A stretch of DNA of 64,000 nt, taken from positions 16,326,001 through 16,390,000 of the forward strand of contig NC_079880.1 in NCBI RefSeq assembly GCF_029227915.1, in the 5' to 3' direction. Source of the stretch: Hydractinia symbiolongicarpus. Taxonomy: Eukaryota; Cnidaria; Hydrozoa; Anthoathecata; Hydractiniidae. Numbering within the stretch: the first letter of the stretch is position 1; the number at the start of each line of letters is the position of its first letter. Shown here in pieces: positions 47,095-58,930 of the stretch. The notes beneath the pieces are model-generated. The model worked only from the letters and a program-made list of their open reading frames with translations. It searched no databases and was not told the DNA's origin. The translations under genes and the position numbers were made by a program.

Positions 47095-49319
47095 TTACCA
47101 TTGGTCTAGTCCTTCCACTGTCAATGCACTACGACGTCCTAAGTTGTTTTCTCTGGCTCCATAGCTTTGGAACGCCGTCAACTACGTGCACACGCCATTG
47201 AAAAGCAATAATACTGCCTTTTGCCGCCTAATAAAGTCCTTACACGTAAATCACGTTGGCCTGCGTGCCTGCGCTGGTTACCATTGGTCTAGTCCTTCCA
47301 CTGTCAATGCACTACGACGTCCTAAGTTATTTTCTCTGGCTCCATGGCCTTGGAACGCCGTCAATTACATGCACACACGTCTATAACTAGCAATATGGCA
47401 TTTTGCCGCCTAATAAAAGCCTTACACGTAAGTTTGACGGTTCCACGCGTCCATACCGGTTACCATTGGTCTAGTCCTTCCATTCTCAATGGACTTAAAG
47501 TTATTTTCTCCAGCGACAAGGCTGTACAACGCAGTCAACTACGTGCACATGCGTCTAAAAGCTGCAATACGGCCTATTGCCGCCCATTAAATGCCTTACA
47601 CGTAATCGTGAGGTTTCGCGTGCCTGCGCAGGTTACCATTGGTCTAGTCCTTTCACCCTCAATACACTAGAACGTCCTAAGTTGTTATTCCTGGTTCCAT
47701 GGCTTCAGAACGCCGTAATCCACATGTACACGCCATGAAAAGGCTATAATACGGCCATTTGCCGCCTATTAAAGGCCTTACACGTAAATCGTGTGGTTCT
47801 GCGTGACTGCGCAGGTTACTATTTGTCTAGTTCTTCCACTCTCAATGCACTAGGACGTCCTAAGTTGTTTTCCCTGGCACCATGACTTTACAACGCCGTA
47901 AATCACATGCACACGCCATGAAAAGGCTATAATACGTCCTTTTGACGCCTATCAAAGGCCTTACACTTAAATTACGTGGTTCCACGCGTCCAAGCTCGCT
48001 CTCATTGGACTATTCCTTCCATTCTCAATGGACTAGAACGTCCCAAGTTGTTTTCCCTGGTTCCATGGCTTTAGAACGCCGTAAACCACATGCACACGCC
48101 ATAAAAAGGCTTTAATGCGTCCTTTTGCGGCCTATTAAAGGCCTTACACATAAATCACGTGGTTCCACGCGTCCATGACGGTTACGATTGGTCTAGTCCT
48201 TCCATTCTCAATGGACTAGAACGTCCTAAGTTGTTTTCCTCAGCGCCAAGGCTGTACAACGCAGTCAACTACGTGCACATGCGTCTAAAAGCTGCAATAC
48301 GGCCTATTGCCGCCCATTAAATGCCTTACATGTAATCGTGTGGTTTCGCGTGCCTACGCAGGTTACTATTGGTCTAGTTCTTCCACTCTTAATACACTAC
48401 GACGTCCTAAGTTGTTTTCTCTGGCTCCATAGCTTTACAACGCCGTAAACCACATGCACACGCCAAAAAAGGCTATAATACCGCCTTTTGCCGCCTAATA
48501 AAGTCCTTACACGTAAATCACGTTGGTCTGCGTGCCTGCGCAGGTTGCCATTGGTCTAGTTCTTCCACTCTCAATACACGAGAGCGTCCTAAGTTGTTAT
48601 TCCTGGTTCCATGGCTTTAGAAAGCCGTAATCCACATGCACACGCCATGAAAAGGCTATAATACGGCCTTTTGACGCCTATTAAATGCCTTACACGTATA
48701 TCGCGTGGTTCCGCGTGCCTGCGCAGGTTACCATTGGTCTAGTCATTCCACTCTCAATACACTAGAACGTCCTAAGTTGTTAATCCTGGTTCCATGGCTT
48801 TACAACGCCGTAAACCACATGCACACGTCATGAAAAAGGCTATAATACGGCCTTTTGACGCCTATTAAATGCCTTACACGTAAATCACGGGGTTCCACGC
48901 GTCCAAGCTTGTTACCATTGGTCTAGTTCTTCCACTCTCAAAACACTACACCTAAGTTATTTTCCCTGGTTCCATTGTTTTACAACGCCGTAAACCACAT
49001 GCACACGTCATGAAAAGGCTATAACACGGTCTTTTGACGCCTATTAAATGCCTTACACGTAAATCACGTTGGTCTGCGTGCCTGCGCAGGTTACCATTGG
49101 TCTAGTCTTTCCGCTCTCAATACACGAGAGCATCCAAAGTTGTTATTCCTGGTTCCATGGCTTTAGAAAGCCGTAATCCACATGCACACCCCATGAAAAG
49201 GCTATAATACGGACTTTTGATGCCTATTAAATGCCTTACACGTAAATCGCGTGGTTCCGCGTGCCTGCGTAGGTTACCATTGGTCTACTCCTTCCACTCT
49301 CAATACACTGCGCCGTCCT

Positions 49320-52300
49320 AAGTTGTTTTTCCTGGTTCCATGGCTTTACAACGCCGTAAACCACATGCAAACTCCATGAAAAGGCTATAATACGGCCTTT
49401 TGACGCCTATTAAATGCCTTACACGTAATCGTGTGGTTTCGCGTGCCTGCGCAGGTTACCATTGCTCTAGTCCTTCCACTCACAATACACTAGAACGTCC
49501 TAAGTTGTTATTCCTGGTTCCATGGCTTTAGAAAGCCGTAATCCACATGCACACGCCATGAAAAGGCTATAATACGGCCTTTTGACGCCTAATAAAGGCC
49601 TTACAGGTAAATCACGTGGTTCCACGCGTCCAAGCTTGTTACCATTGGTCTAGTTCTTCCACTCTCATTACACTACGCCGTCCTAAGTTATTTTCCCTGG
49701 TTCCATGGCTTTACAACGCCGTAAACCACATGCACACGCCATGAAAAGGCTATAATACGGTCTTTTGACGCCTATTAAATGCCTTACACGTAAATCACGT
49801 TGGTCTGCGTGCCTGCGCAGGTTACCATTGGTCTAGTCTTTCCGCTCTCAATACACTAGAACGTCCTAAGTTGTTATTCCTGGTTCCATGGCTTCAGAAC
49901 GCCGTAATCCACATGCACACGCCATGAAAAGGCTATAATACGGCCCCTGGACGCCTAATAAAGGCCTTACACGTAAATCACGTGGTTCCACGCGTCCAAG
50001 CTTGTTACCATTGGTCTAGTTCTTCCACTCTCAATAAACTACGCCGTCCTAAGTTGTTTTTCCTGGTTCCATGGCTTTACAACGCCGTAAACCACATGCA
50101 CACGCCATGAAAAGGCTATAATACGGCCTTTCAACGTCTATTAAATGCCTTACACGTAAATCGCGGGGTTCCACGCGTCCAAGCTGGTTACCATTGGTCT
50201 AGTCCTTCCACTGTCAATGCACTACGACGTCCTAAGTTATTTTCTCTGGCTCCATGGCCTTGGAACGCCGTCAATTACATGCACACACGTCTATAACTAG
50301 CAATATGGCAATTTGCCGCCTAATAAAAGCCTTACACGTAAGTTTGACGGTTCCACGCGTCCATACCGGTTACCATTGGTCTAGTCCTTCCATTCTCAAT
50401 GGACTTAAAGTTATTTTCTCCAGCGACAAGGCTGTACAACGCAGTCAACTACGTGCACATGCGTCTAAAAGCTGCAATACGGCCTATTGCCGCCCATTAA
50501 ATGCCTTACACGTAATCGTGAGGTTTCGCGTGCCTGCGCAGGTTACCATTGGTCTAGTCCTTCCACCCTCAATACACTAGAACGTCCTAAGTTGTTATTC
50601 CTGGTTCCATGGCTTTAGAAAGCCGTAATCCACATGCACACGCCATGAAAAGGCTATAATACGGCCTTTTGACGCCTAATAAAGGCCTTACACGTAAATC
50701 GTGTGGTTCTGCGTGACTGCGCAGGTTACTATTGGTCTAGTTCTTCCACTCTCAATGCACTAGGACGTCCTAAGTTGTTTTCCCTGGCACCATGACTTTA
50801 CAACGCCGTAAATCACATGCACACGCCATGAAAAGGCTATAATACGTCCTTTTGACGCCTATCAAAGGCCTTACACTTAAATTACGTGGTTCCACGCGTC
50901 CAAGCTCGCTCTCATTGGACTTTACAACGCCGTAAACCACATGCACACGCCATGAAAAGGCTATAATACGGCCTTTTAACGCCTATTAAATGCCTTACAC
51001 GTAAATCGCGGGGTTCCACGCGTCCAAGCTTGTTACCATTGGTCTAGTTCTTCCACTCTCAATACATTACGCCGTCCTAAGTTGTTTTCCCTGGTTCCAC
51101 GCCTTTACAACACCGTAAACCACATGCACACGCCATGAAAAGGCTATAATACGGCCTTTTGACGCCTATTAAATGCCTTACACGTAATCGTGTGGTCTCG
51201 CGTGCCTGCGCAGGTTACCATTGGTCTAGTCCTTCCACTCTCAATACACTAGAACGTCCTAAGTTGTTATTCCTGGTTCCATGGCTTCAGAACGCCGTAA
51301 TCCACATGCACACGCCATGAAAAGGCTATAATACGGCCATTTGCCGCCTATTAAAGGCCTTACACGTAAATCGTGTGGTTCTGCGTGACTGCGCAGGTTA
51401 CTATTGGTCTAGTTCTTCCACTCTCAATGCACTAGGACGTCCTAAGTTGTTTTCCCTGGCACCATGACTTTACAACGCCGTAAATCACATGCACACGCCA
51501 TGAAAAGGCTATAATACGTCCTTTTGACGCCTATCAAAGGCCTTACACTTAAATTACGTGGTTCCACGCGTCCAAGCTCGCTCTCATTGGACTATTCCTT
51601 CCATTCTCAATGGATTAGAACGTCCCAAGTTGTTTTCCCTGGTTCCATGGCTTTAGAACGCCGTAAACCACATGCACACGCCATAAAAAGGCTTTAATGC
51701 GTCCTTTTGCGGCCTATTAAAGGCCTTACACATAAATCACGTGGTTCCACGCGTCCATGACGGTTACGATTGGTCTAGTCCTTCCATTCTCAATGGACTA
51801 GAACGTCCTAAGTTGTTTTCCTCAGCGCCAAGGCTGTACAACGCAGTCAACTACGTGCACATGCGTCTAAAAGCTGCAATACGGCCTATTGCCGCCCATT
51901 AAATGCCTTACATGTAATCGTGTGGTTTCGCGTGCCTGCGCAGGTTACTATTGGTCTAGTTCTTCCACTCTTAATACACTATGACGTCCTAAGTTGTTTT
52001 CTCTGGCTCCTTAGATTTACAACGCCGTAAACCACATGCACACGCCAAAAAAGGCTATAATACCGCCTTTTGCCGCCTAATAAAGTCCTTACACGTAAAT
52101 CACGTTGGTCTGCGTGCCTGCGCAGGTTGCCATTGGTCTAGTTCTTCCACTCTCAATACACGAGAGCGTCCTAAGTTGTTATTCCTGGTTCCATGGCTTT
52201 AGAAAGCCGTAATCCACATGCACACGCCATGAAAAGGCTATAATACGGCCTTTTGACGCCTATTAAATGCCTTACACGTATATCGCGTGGTTCCGCGTGC

Positions 52301-52369
52301 CTGCGCAGGTTACCATTGGTCTAGTCCTTCCACTCTCAATACACTAGAACGTCCTAAGTTGTTAATCCT
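49320..52369 (+). repeat. Mosaic satellite zone with truncated unit
   Basis: It starts as a continuation of the 34 kb-like order, includes a C-D pair at about 50190-50560, then 'gcgtgactgcgcagg' and 'ggcaccatgac' units. A 124 bp truncated unit lies at 50914-51037. From about 51240 to 52640 it repeats 47660-49060 at an offset of 3582 bp (20 monomers less 58 bp), sharing the 'ctatcaaagg', 'cgccaaaaaaggc' and 'cactacacctaag' units. No other sequence class is present. Confidence 0.78.
50914..51037 (+). repeat. Truncated 124 bp monomer
   Basis: Successive 'attgg' marks are 124 bp apart. The unit begins as a 'gctctcattggac' type and jumps to 'tttacaacgccgtaaacc' of a type B unit, losing about 58 bp that includes the 'ctctcaat', 'cctaagttg' and 'ggttccatgg' portions. 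Only one copy was seen in the window. It accounts for the non-integer spacing (3582 bp) between the 47.7 and 51.3 kb blocks. Confidence 0.85.
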
Positions 52370-54970
52370 GGTTCCATGGCTTTACAACGCCGTAAACCAC
52401 ATGCACACGCCATGAAAAAGGCTATAATACGGCCTTTTGACGCCTATTAAATGCCTTACACGTAAATCACTGGGTTCCACGCGTCCAAGCTTGTTACCAT
52501 TGGTCTAGTTCTTCCGCTCTCAAAACACTACACCTAAGTTATTTTCCCTGGTTCCATGGTTTTACAACGCCGTAAACCACATGCACACGTCATGAAAAGG
52601 CTATAACACGGTCTTTTGACGCCTATTAAATGCCTTACACGTAAATCACGTTGGTCTGCGTGCCTGCGCAGGTTACCATTGGTCTAGTCTTTCCGCTCTC
52701 AATACACGAGAGCATCCAAAGTTGTTATTCCTGGTTCCATGGCTTTAGAAAGCCGTAATCCACATGCACACCCCATGAAAAGGCTATAATACGGACTTTT
52801 GATGCCTATTAAATGCCTTACACGTAAATCGCGTGGTTCCGCGTGCCTGCGTAGGTTACCATTGGTCTACTCCTTCCACTCTCAATACACTGCGCCGTCC
52901 TAAGTTGTTTTTCCTGGTTCCATGGCTTTACAACGCCGTAAACCACATGCAAACTCCATGAAAAGGCTATAATACGGCCTTTTGACGCCTATTAAATGCC
53001 TTACACGTAATCGTGTGGTTTCGCGTGCCTGCGCAGGTTACCATTGGTCTAGTCCTTCCACTCACAATACACTAGAACGTCCTAAGTTGTTATTCCTGGT
53101 TCCATGGCTTTAGAAAGCCGTAATCCACATGCACACGCCATGAAAAGGCTATAATACGGCCTTTTGACGCCTAATAAAGGCCTTACAGGTAAATCTCGTG
53201 GTTCCACGCGTCCAAGCTTGTTACCATTGGTCTAGTTCTTCCACTCTCATTACACTACGCCGTCCTAAGTTATTTTCCCTGGTTCCATGGCTTTACAACG
53301 CCGTAAACCACATGCACACGCCATGAAAAGGCTATAATACGGTCTTTTGACGCCTATTAAATGCCTTACACGTAAATCACGTTGGTCTGCGTGCCTGCGC
53401 AGGTTACCATTGGTCTAGTCTTTCCGCTCTCAATACACTAGAACGTCCTAAGTTGTTATTCCTGGTTCCATGGCTTCAGAACGCCGTAATCCACATCCAC
53501 ACGCCATGAAAAGGCTATAATACGGCCCCTGGACGCCTAATAAAGGCCTTACACGTAAATCACGTGGTTCCACGCGTCCAAGCTTGTTACCATTGGTCTA
53601 GTTCTTCCACTCTCAATAAACTACGCCGTCCTAAGTTGTTTTTCCTGGTTCCATGGCTTTACAACGCCGTAAACCACATGCACACGCCATGAAAAAGGCT
53701 ATAATACGGCCTTTTGACGCCTATTAAATGCCTTACACGTAAATCACTGGGTTCCACGCGTCCAAGCTTGTTACCATTGGTCTAGTTCTTCCGCTCTCAA
53801 AACACTACACCTAAGTTATTTTCCCTGGTTCCATGGTTTTACAACGCCGTAAACCACATGCACACGTCATGAAAAGGCTATAAGACGGTCTTTTGACGCC
53901 TATTAAATGCCTTACACGTAAATCACGTTGGTCTGCGTGCCTGCGCAGGTTACCATTGGTCTAGTCTTTCCGCTCTCAATACACGAGAGCATCCAAAGTT
54001 GTTATTCCTGGTTCCATGGCTTTAGAAAGCCGTAATCCACATGCACACCCCATGAAAAGGCTATAATACGGACTTTTGATGCCTATTAAATGCCTTACAC
54101 GTAAATCGCGTGGTTCCGCGTGCCTGCGTAGGTTACCATTGGTCTACTCCTTCCACTCTCAATACACTGCGCCGTCCTAAGTTGTTTTTCCTGGTTCCAT
54201 GGCTTTACAACGCCGTAAACCACATGCAAACTCCATGAAAAGGCTATAATACGGCCTTTTGACGCCTATTAAATGCCTTACACGTAATCGTGTGGTTTCG
54301 CGTGCCTGCGCAGGTTACCATTGGTCTAGTCCTTCCACTCACAATACACTAGAACGTCCTAAGTTGTTATTCCTGGTTCCATGGCTTTAGAAAGCCGTAA
54401 TCCACATGCACACGCCATGAAAAGGCTATAATACGGCCTTTTGACGCCTAATAAAGGCCTTACAGGTAAATCACGTGGTTCCACGCGTCCAAGCTTGTTA
54501 CCATTGGTCTAGTTCTTCCACTCTCATTACACTACGCCGTCCTAAGTTATTTTCCCTGGTTCCATGGCTTTACAACGCCGTAAACCACATGCACACGCCA
54601 TGAAAAGGCTATAATACGGTCTTTTGACGCCTATTAAATGCCTTACACGTAAATCACGTTGGTCTGCGTGCCTGCGCAGGTTACCATTGGTCTAGTCTTT
54701 CCGCTCTCAATACACTAGAACGTCCTAAGTTGTTATTCCTGGTTCCATGGCTTCAGAACGCCGTAATCCACATCCACACGCCATGAAAAGGCTATAATAC
54801 GGCCCCTGGACGCCTAATAAAGGCCTTACACGTAAATCACGTGGTTCCACGCGTCCAAGCTTGTTACCATTGGTCTAGTTCTTCCACTCTCAATAAACTA
54901 CGCCGTCCTAAGTTGTTTTTCCTGGTTCCATGGCTTTACAACGCCGTAAACCACATGCACACGCCATGAA
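52370..54970 (+). repeat. 1277 bp tandem duplication (seven monomers)
   Basis: The marker 'cttccgctctcaaaacac' sits at 52511 and 53788 (offset 1277). The copies run about 52370-53646 and 53647-54923, continuing a little further. Differences noted are 'ataacacgg' against 'ataagacgg' and 'aaatctcgtgg' against 'aaatcacgtgg'. Both carry the rare 'ccacatccacacgcc' variant. A third copy of this block is found from about 62282 (offset 8635 from the second). Confidence 0.87.
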
Positions 54971-55479
54971 AAGGCTATAATACGGCCTTTCAACGTCTAT
55001 TAAATGCCTTACACGTAAATCGCGGGGTTCCACGCGTCCAAGCTTGTTACCATTGGTCTAGTTCTTCCACTCTCAATACACTACGCCGTCCTAAGTTGTT
55101 TTCCCTGGTTCCACGCCTTTACAACGCCGTAAACCACATGCACACGCGTCTAAAGGCTGCAATACGGCCTTTTGCCGCCCATTAAATGCCTTACACGTAA
55201 TCGTGTGGTTTCGCGTGCCTGCGCAGGTTACCATTGGTCTAGTCCTTCCACTCTCAATACACTAGAACGTCCTAAGTTGTTATTCCTGGTTCCATGGCTT
55301 CAGAATGCCGTAATCCACATGCACACGCCATGAAAAGGCTATAATACGGCCCCTGGACGCCTAATAAAGGCCTTACACGTAAATCACGTGGTTCCACGCG
55401 TCCAAGCTTGTTACCATTGGTCTAGTTCTTCCACTCTCAATACAATACGCCGTCATAAGTTGTTTTTCCTGGTTCCATG

Positions 55480-57400
55480 GCTTTACAACGCCGTAAACCA
55501 CATGCACACGCCATGAAAAGGCTATAATACGGCCTTTTGACGCCTATTAAATGCCTTACACGTAATCGTGTGGTCTCGCGTGCCTGCGCAGGTTACCATT
55601 GGTCTAGTCCTTCCACTCTCAATACACTAGAACGTCCTAAGTTGTTATTCCTGGTTCCATGGCTTTAGAAAGCCGTAATCCACATGCACACGCCATGAAA
55701 AGGCTATAATACGGCCTTTTGACGCCTAATAAAGGCCTTACTGGTAAATCAGGTGGTTCCACCCGTCCAAGCTTGTAACCATTGGTCTAGTTCTTTCACT
55801 CTCAATACACGAGAGCGTCCTAAGTTGTTTTCCCTGGTTCCACGCCTTTACAACGCCGTAAACCACATGCACACGCGTCTAAAGGCTGCAATACGGCCTT
55901 TTGCCGCCCATTAAATGCCTTACACGTAATCGTGTATTTTCGCGCGCCTGCGCAGGTTACCATTGGCCTAGTCCTTCCACTCTCAATACACCAGAACGTC
56001 CTAAGTTGTTATTCCTGGTTCCATGGCTTCAGAACGCCGTAATCCACATGCACACGCCATGAAAAGGCTATAATACGGCCCCTGGACGCCTAATAAAGGC
56101 CTTACACGTAAATCACGTGGTTCCACGCGTCCAAGCTTGTTACCATTGGTCTAGTTCTTCCACTCTCAATACACTACGCCGTCATAAGTTGTTTTTCCTG
56201 GTTCCATGGCTTTACAACGCCGTAAACCACATGCACACGCCATGAAAAGGCTATAATACGGCCTTTTAACGCCTATTAAATGCCTTACACGTACATCGCG
56301 GGGTACCACGCGTCCAAGCTTGTTACCATTGGTCTAGTTCTTCCACTCTCAATACACTACGCCGTCCAAAGCTGTTTTCCCTGGTTCCACGCCTTTACAA
56401 CGCCGTAAACCACATGCACACGCCATGAAAAGGCTATAATACGGCCTTTTGACGCCTATTAAATGCCTTACACGTAATCGTGTGGTCTCGCGTGCCTGCG
56501 CAGGTTACCATTGGTCTAGTCCTTCCACTCTCAATACACTAGAACGTCCTAAGTTGTTATTCCTGGTTCCATGGCTTTAGAAAGCCGTAATCCACATGCA
56601 CACGCCATGAAAAGGCTATAATACGGCCTTTTGACGCCTAATAAAGGCCTTACTGGTAAATCAGGTGGTTCCACCCGTCCAAGCTTGTAACCATTGGTCT
56701 AGTTCTTTCACTCTCAATACACGAGAGCGTCCTAAGTTGTTTTCCCTGGTTCCACGCCTTTACAACGCCGTAAACCACATGCACACGCGTCTAAAGGCTG
56801 CAATACGGCCTTTTGCCGCCCATTAAATGCCTTACACGTAATCGTGTATTTTCGCGCGCCTGCGCAGGTTACCATTGGCCTAGTCCTTCCACTCTCAATA
56901 CACCAGAACGTCCTAAGTTGTTATTCCTGGTTCCATGGCTTCAGAACGCCGTAATCCACATGCACACGCCATGAAAAGGCTATAATACGGCCCCTGGACG
57001 CCTAATAAAGGCCTTACACGTAAATCACGTGGTTCCACGCGTCCAAGCTTGTTACCATTGGTCTAGTTCTTCCACTCTCAATACACTACGCCGTCATAAG
57101 TTGTTTTTCCTGGTTCCATGGCTTTACAACGCCGTAAACCACATGCACACGCCATGAAAAGGCTATAATACGGCCTTTTAACGCCTATTAAATGCCTTAC
57201 ACGTACATCGCGGGGTACCACGCGTCCAAGCTTGTTACCATTGGTCTAGTTCTTCCACTCTCAATACACTACGCCGTCCAAAGCTGTTTTCCCTGGTTCC
57301 ACGCCTTTACAACGCCGTAAACCACATGCACACGCCATGAAAAGGCTATAATACGGCCTTTTGACGCCTATTAAATGCCTTACACGTAATCGTGTGGTTT
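55480..57400 (+). repeat. 912 bp tandem duplication (five monomers)
   Basis: The rare markers 'tggtaaatcagg' (55742, 56654), 'caccagaacg' (55989, 56901), 'ccgtcataag' (near 56171, 57083), 'cgtgtattttcgcgcgcc' and 'ggggtaccacgcg' all recur at exactly 912 bp, and I saw no difference between the copies over most of the length. After about 57400 the sequences part ('tggtctcgcgtgcc' against 'tggtttcgcatgcc'). This is probably among the youngest events in the window. Confidence 0.88.
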
Positions 57401-58930
57401 CGCATGCCTGCGCAGGTTACCATTGGTCTAGTCCTTCCACTCTCAATACACTAGAACGTCCTAAGTTGTTATTCTTGGTTCCATGGCTTTAGAAAGCCGT
57501 AATCCACATGCACACGCCATGAAAAGGCTATAATACGGCCTTTTGACGCCTAATAAAGGCCTTACTGGTAAATCACGTGGTTCCACCTGTCCAAGCTTGT
57601 AACCATTGGTCTAGTTCTTTTACTCTCAATACACGAGAGCGTCCTAAGTTGTTTTTCCTGGTTCCATGGCTTTACAACGCTGTAAACCACATGCACACGC
57701 CATGAAAAGGCTATAATACGGACTTTTGATGCCTATTAAATGCCTTACACGTAAATCGCGTGGTTCCGCGTGCCTGCGCAGGTTACCATTGGTCTACTCC
57801 TTCCACTCTCAATACACTACGCCGTCCTAAGTTGTTTTTCCTGGTTCCATGGCTTTACAACGCCGTAAACCACATGCACACGCCATGAAAAAGCTATAAT
57901 ACGGCCTTTTGACGCCTATTAAATGCCATACACGTACATTGCGTGGTTCTGCGTCAATGCAAAGGTTACCATTGGTCTAGTCCTTCCACTGTCAATGCAC
58001 TACGACGTCTTAAGTTGTTTTCTCTGGCTCCATAGCTTTGGAACGCCGTCAACTACATGCACACGCCATTGAAAAGCAATAATACCGCCTTTGCCGCCTA
58101 ATAAAGTCCTTACACGTAAATCACGTTGGCCTGCGTGTCTGCGCAGGTTACCATTGGTCTAGTTCTTCCACTCTCAATGCACTAGGACGTCCTAAGTTGT
58201 TTTCCCTGGCTCCATGTCTTTACAACGCCGTAAAACAAATGCACACGCCATGAAAAGGCTATAATACGTCCTTTTGACGCCTATCAAAAGCCTTACACTT
58301 AAATTACGTGGTTCCACGCGTCCAAGCTTGCTCTCATTGGTCTATTCCTTCCATTCTCTATGGACTAGAACGTCCTAAGTTGTTTTCCCTGGTTCCATGG
58401 CTTTAGAACGCCGTAAACCACATGCACACGCCATAAAAAGGCTTTAATGCGTCCTTTTGCGGCCTATTAAAAGCCTTACACGTAAATCACGTGGTTCCAC
58501 GCGTCCAAACTTGTTACCATTGGCCTAGTCCTTCCACTGTCATTACACTACGACGTTCTAAGTTGTTCTTCCTGTCTCCATGCCTTGGGAACGCCGTAAA
58601 CTACATGCAAAGGACTCTAAAGGCTGTAATACGGTCTTTTGCGGCCTATTAAAGGCCTTACACGTAAATTACGTCGTTCCACGCGTCAATGACGATTACG
58701 ATTTGTCTAGTCCTTCCATTCTCAATGGACTAGAACGTCCTAAGTCGTTTTCCTCAGCGCCAAGGCTGTACAACGCCGTCAACTACGTGCACATGCGTCT
58801 GAAGGCTGCAATACGGCCTTTTGCCGCCTATTAAAGGCCTTACACGTAAATCAGGTAGGTCCGCGTGCCTGCGCAGGTTACCATTGGTCTAGTCCTTCCA
58901 CTGTCAATGGACTAGAACGTCCTAAGTTGT
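57400..58930 (+). repeat. Segment shared with 26.3-27.6 kb
   Basis: At about 57675-58930 the order and rare variants match 26300-27555 at an offset of 31375 bp: 'gcgtcaatgcaaagg' (26577 and 57952), the E unit with 'accgcctttgccgcc', the 'ctatcaaa' unit, the 'ctctatggactag' unit and the 'ccttgggaacgcc' D pair (27205 and 58580). The stretch just left of it (57500-57770) instead resembles 2880-3100, with 'gcttgtaaccattgg' and 'caacgctgtaaacc'. This copy has private changes such as 'caatgacgattacg'. Confidence 0.8.

Larger units (their letters stand above)
42481..49320 (+). repeat. 6.84 kb tandem block, right copy
   Basis: Mirrors 35643-42480 in order and in nearly all variants. Private changes include 'ccttaaacgtaat' near 43655, 'ggcatcagaac' near 43761 and 'ccaagttggtacc' near 44050. 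Its right end continues into 'catgcaaactcc' and 'ccactcacaatac' units (49360-49500), the order also seen at about 34.0-34.2 kb, while the left copy instead passes directly into the start of this copy. The junction at about 42.48 kb is therefore the exchange point. Confidence 0.88.

Noticed and set aside
35643-49320. The 6.84 kb duplication as purely an assembly artefact
   Set aside because: The copies differ by several substitutions and a 20 bp deletion, which argues for two real copies, although read depth would be needed to be certain.
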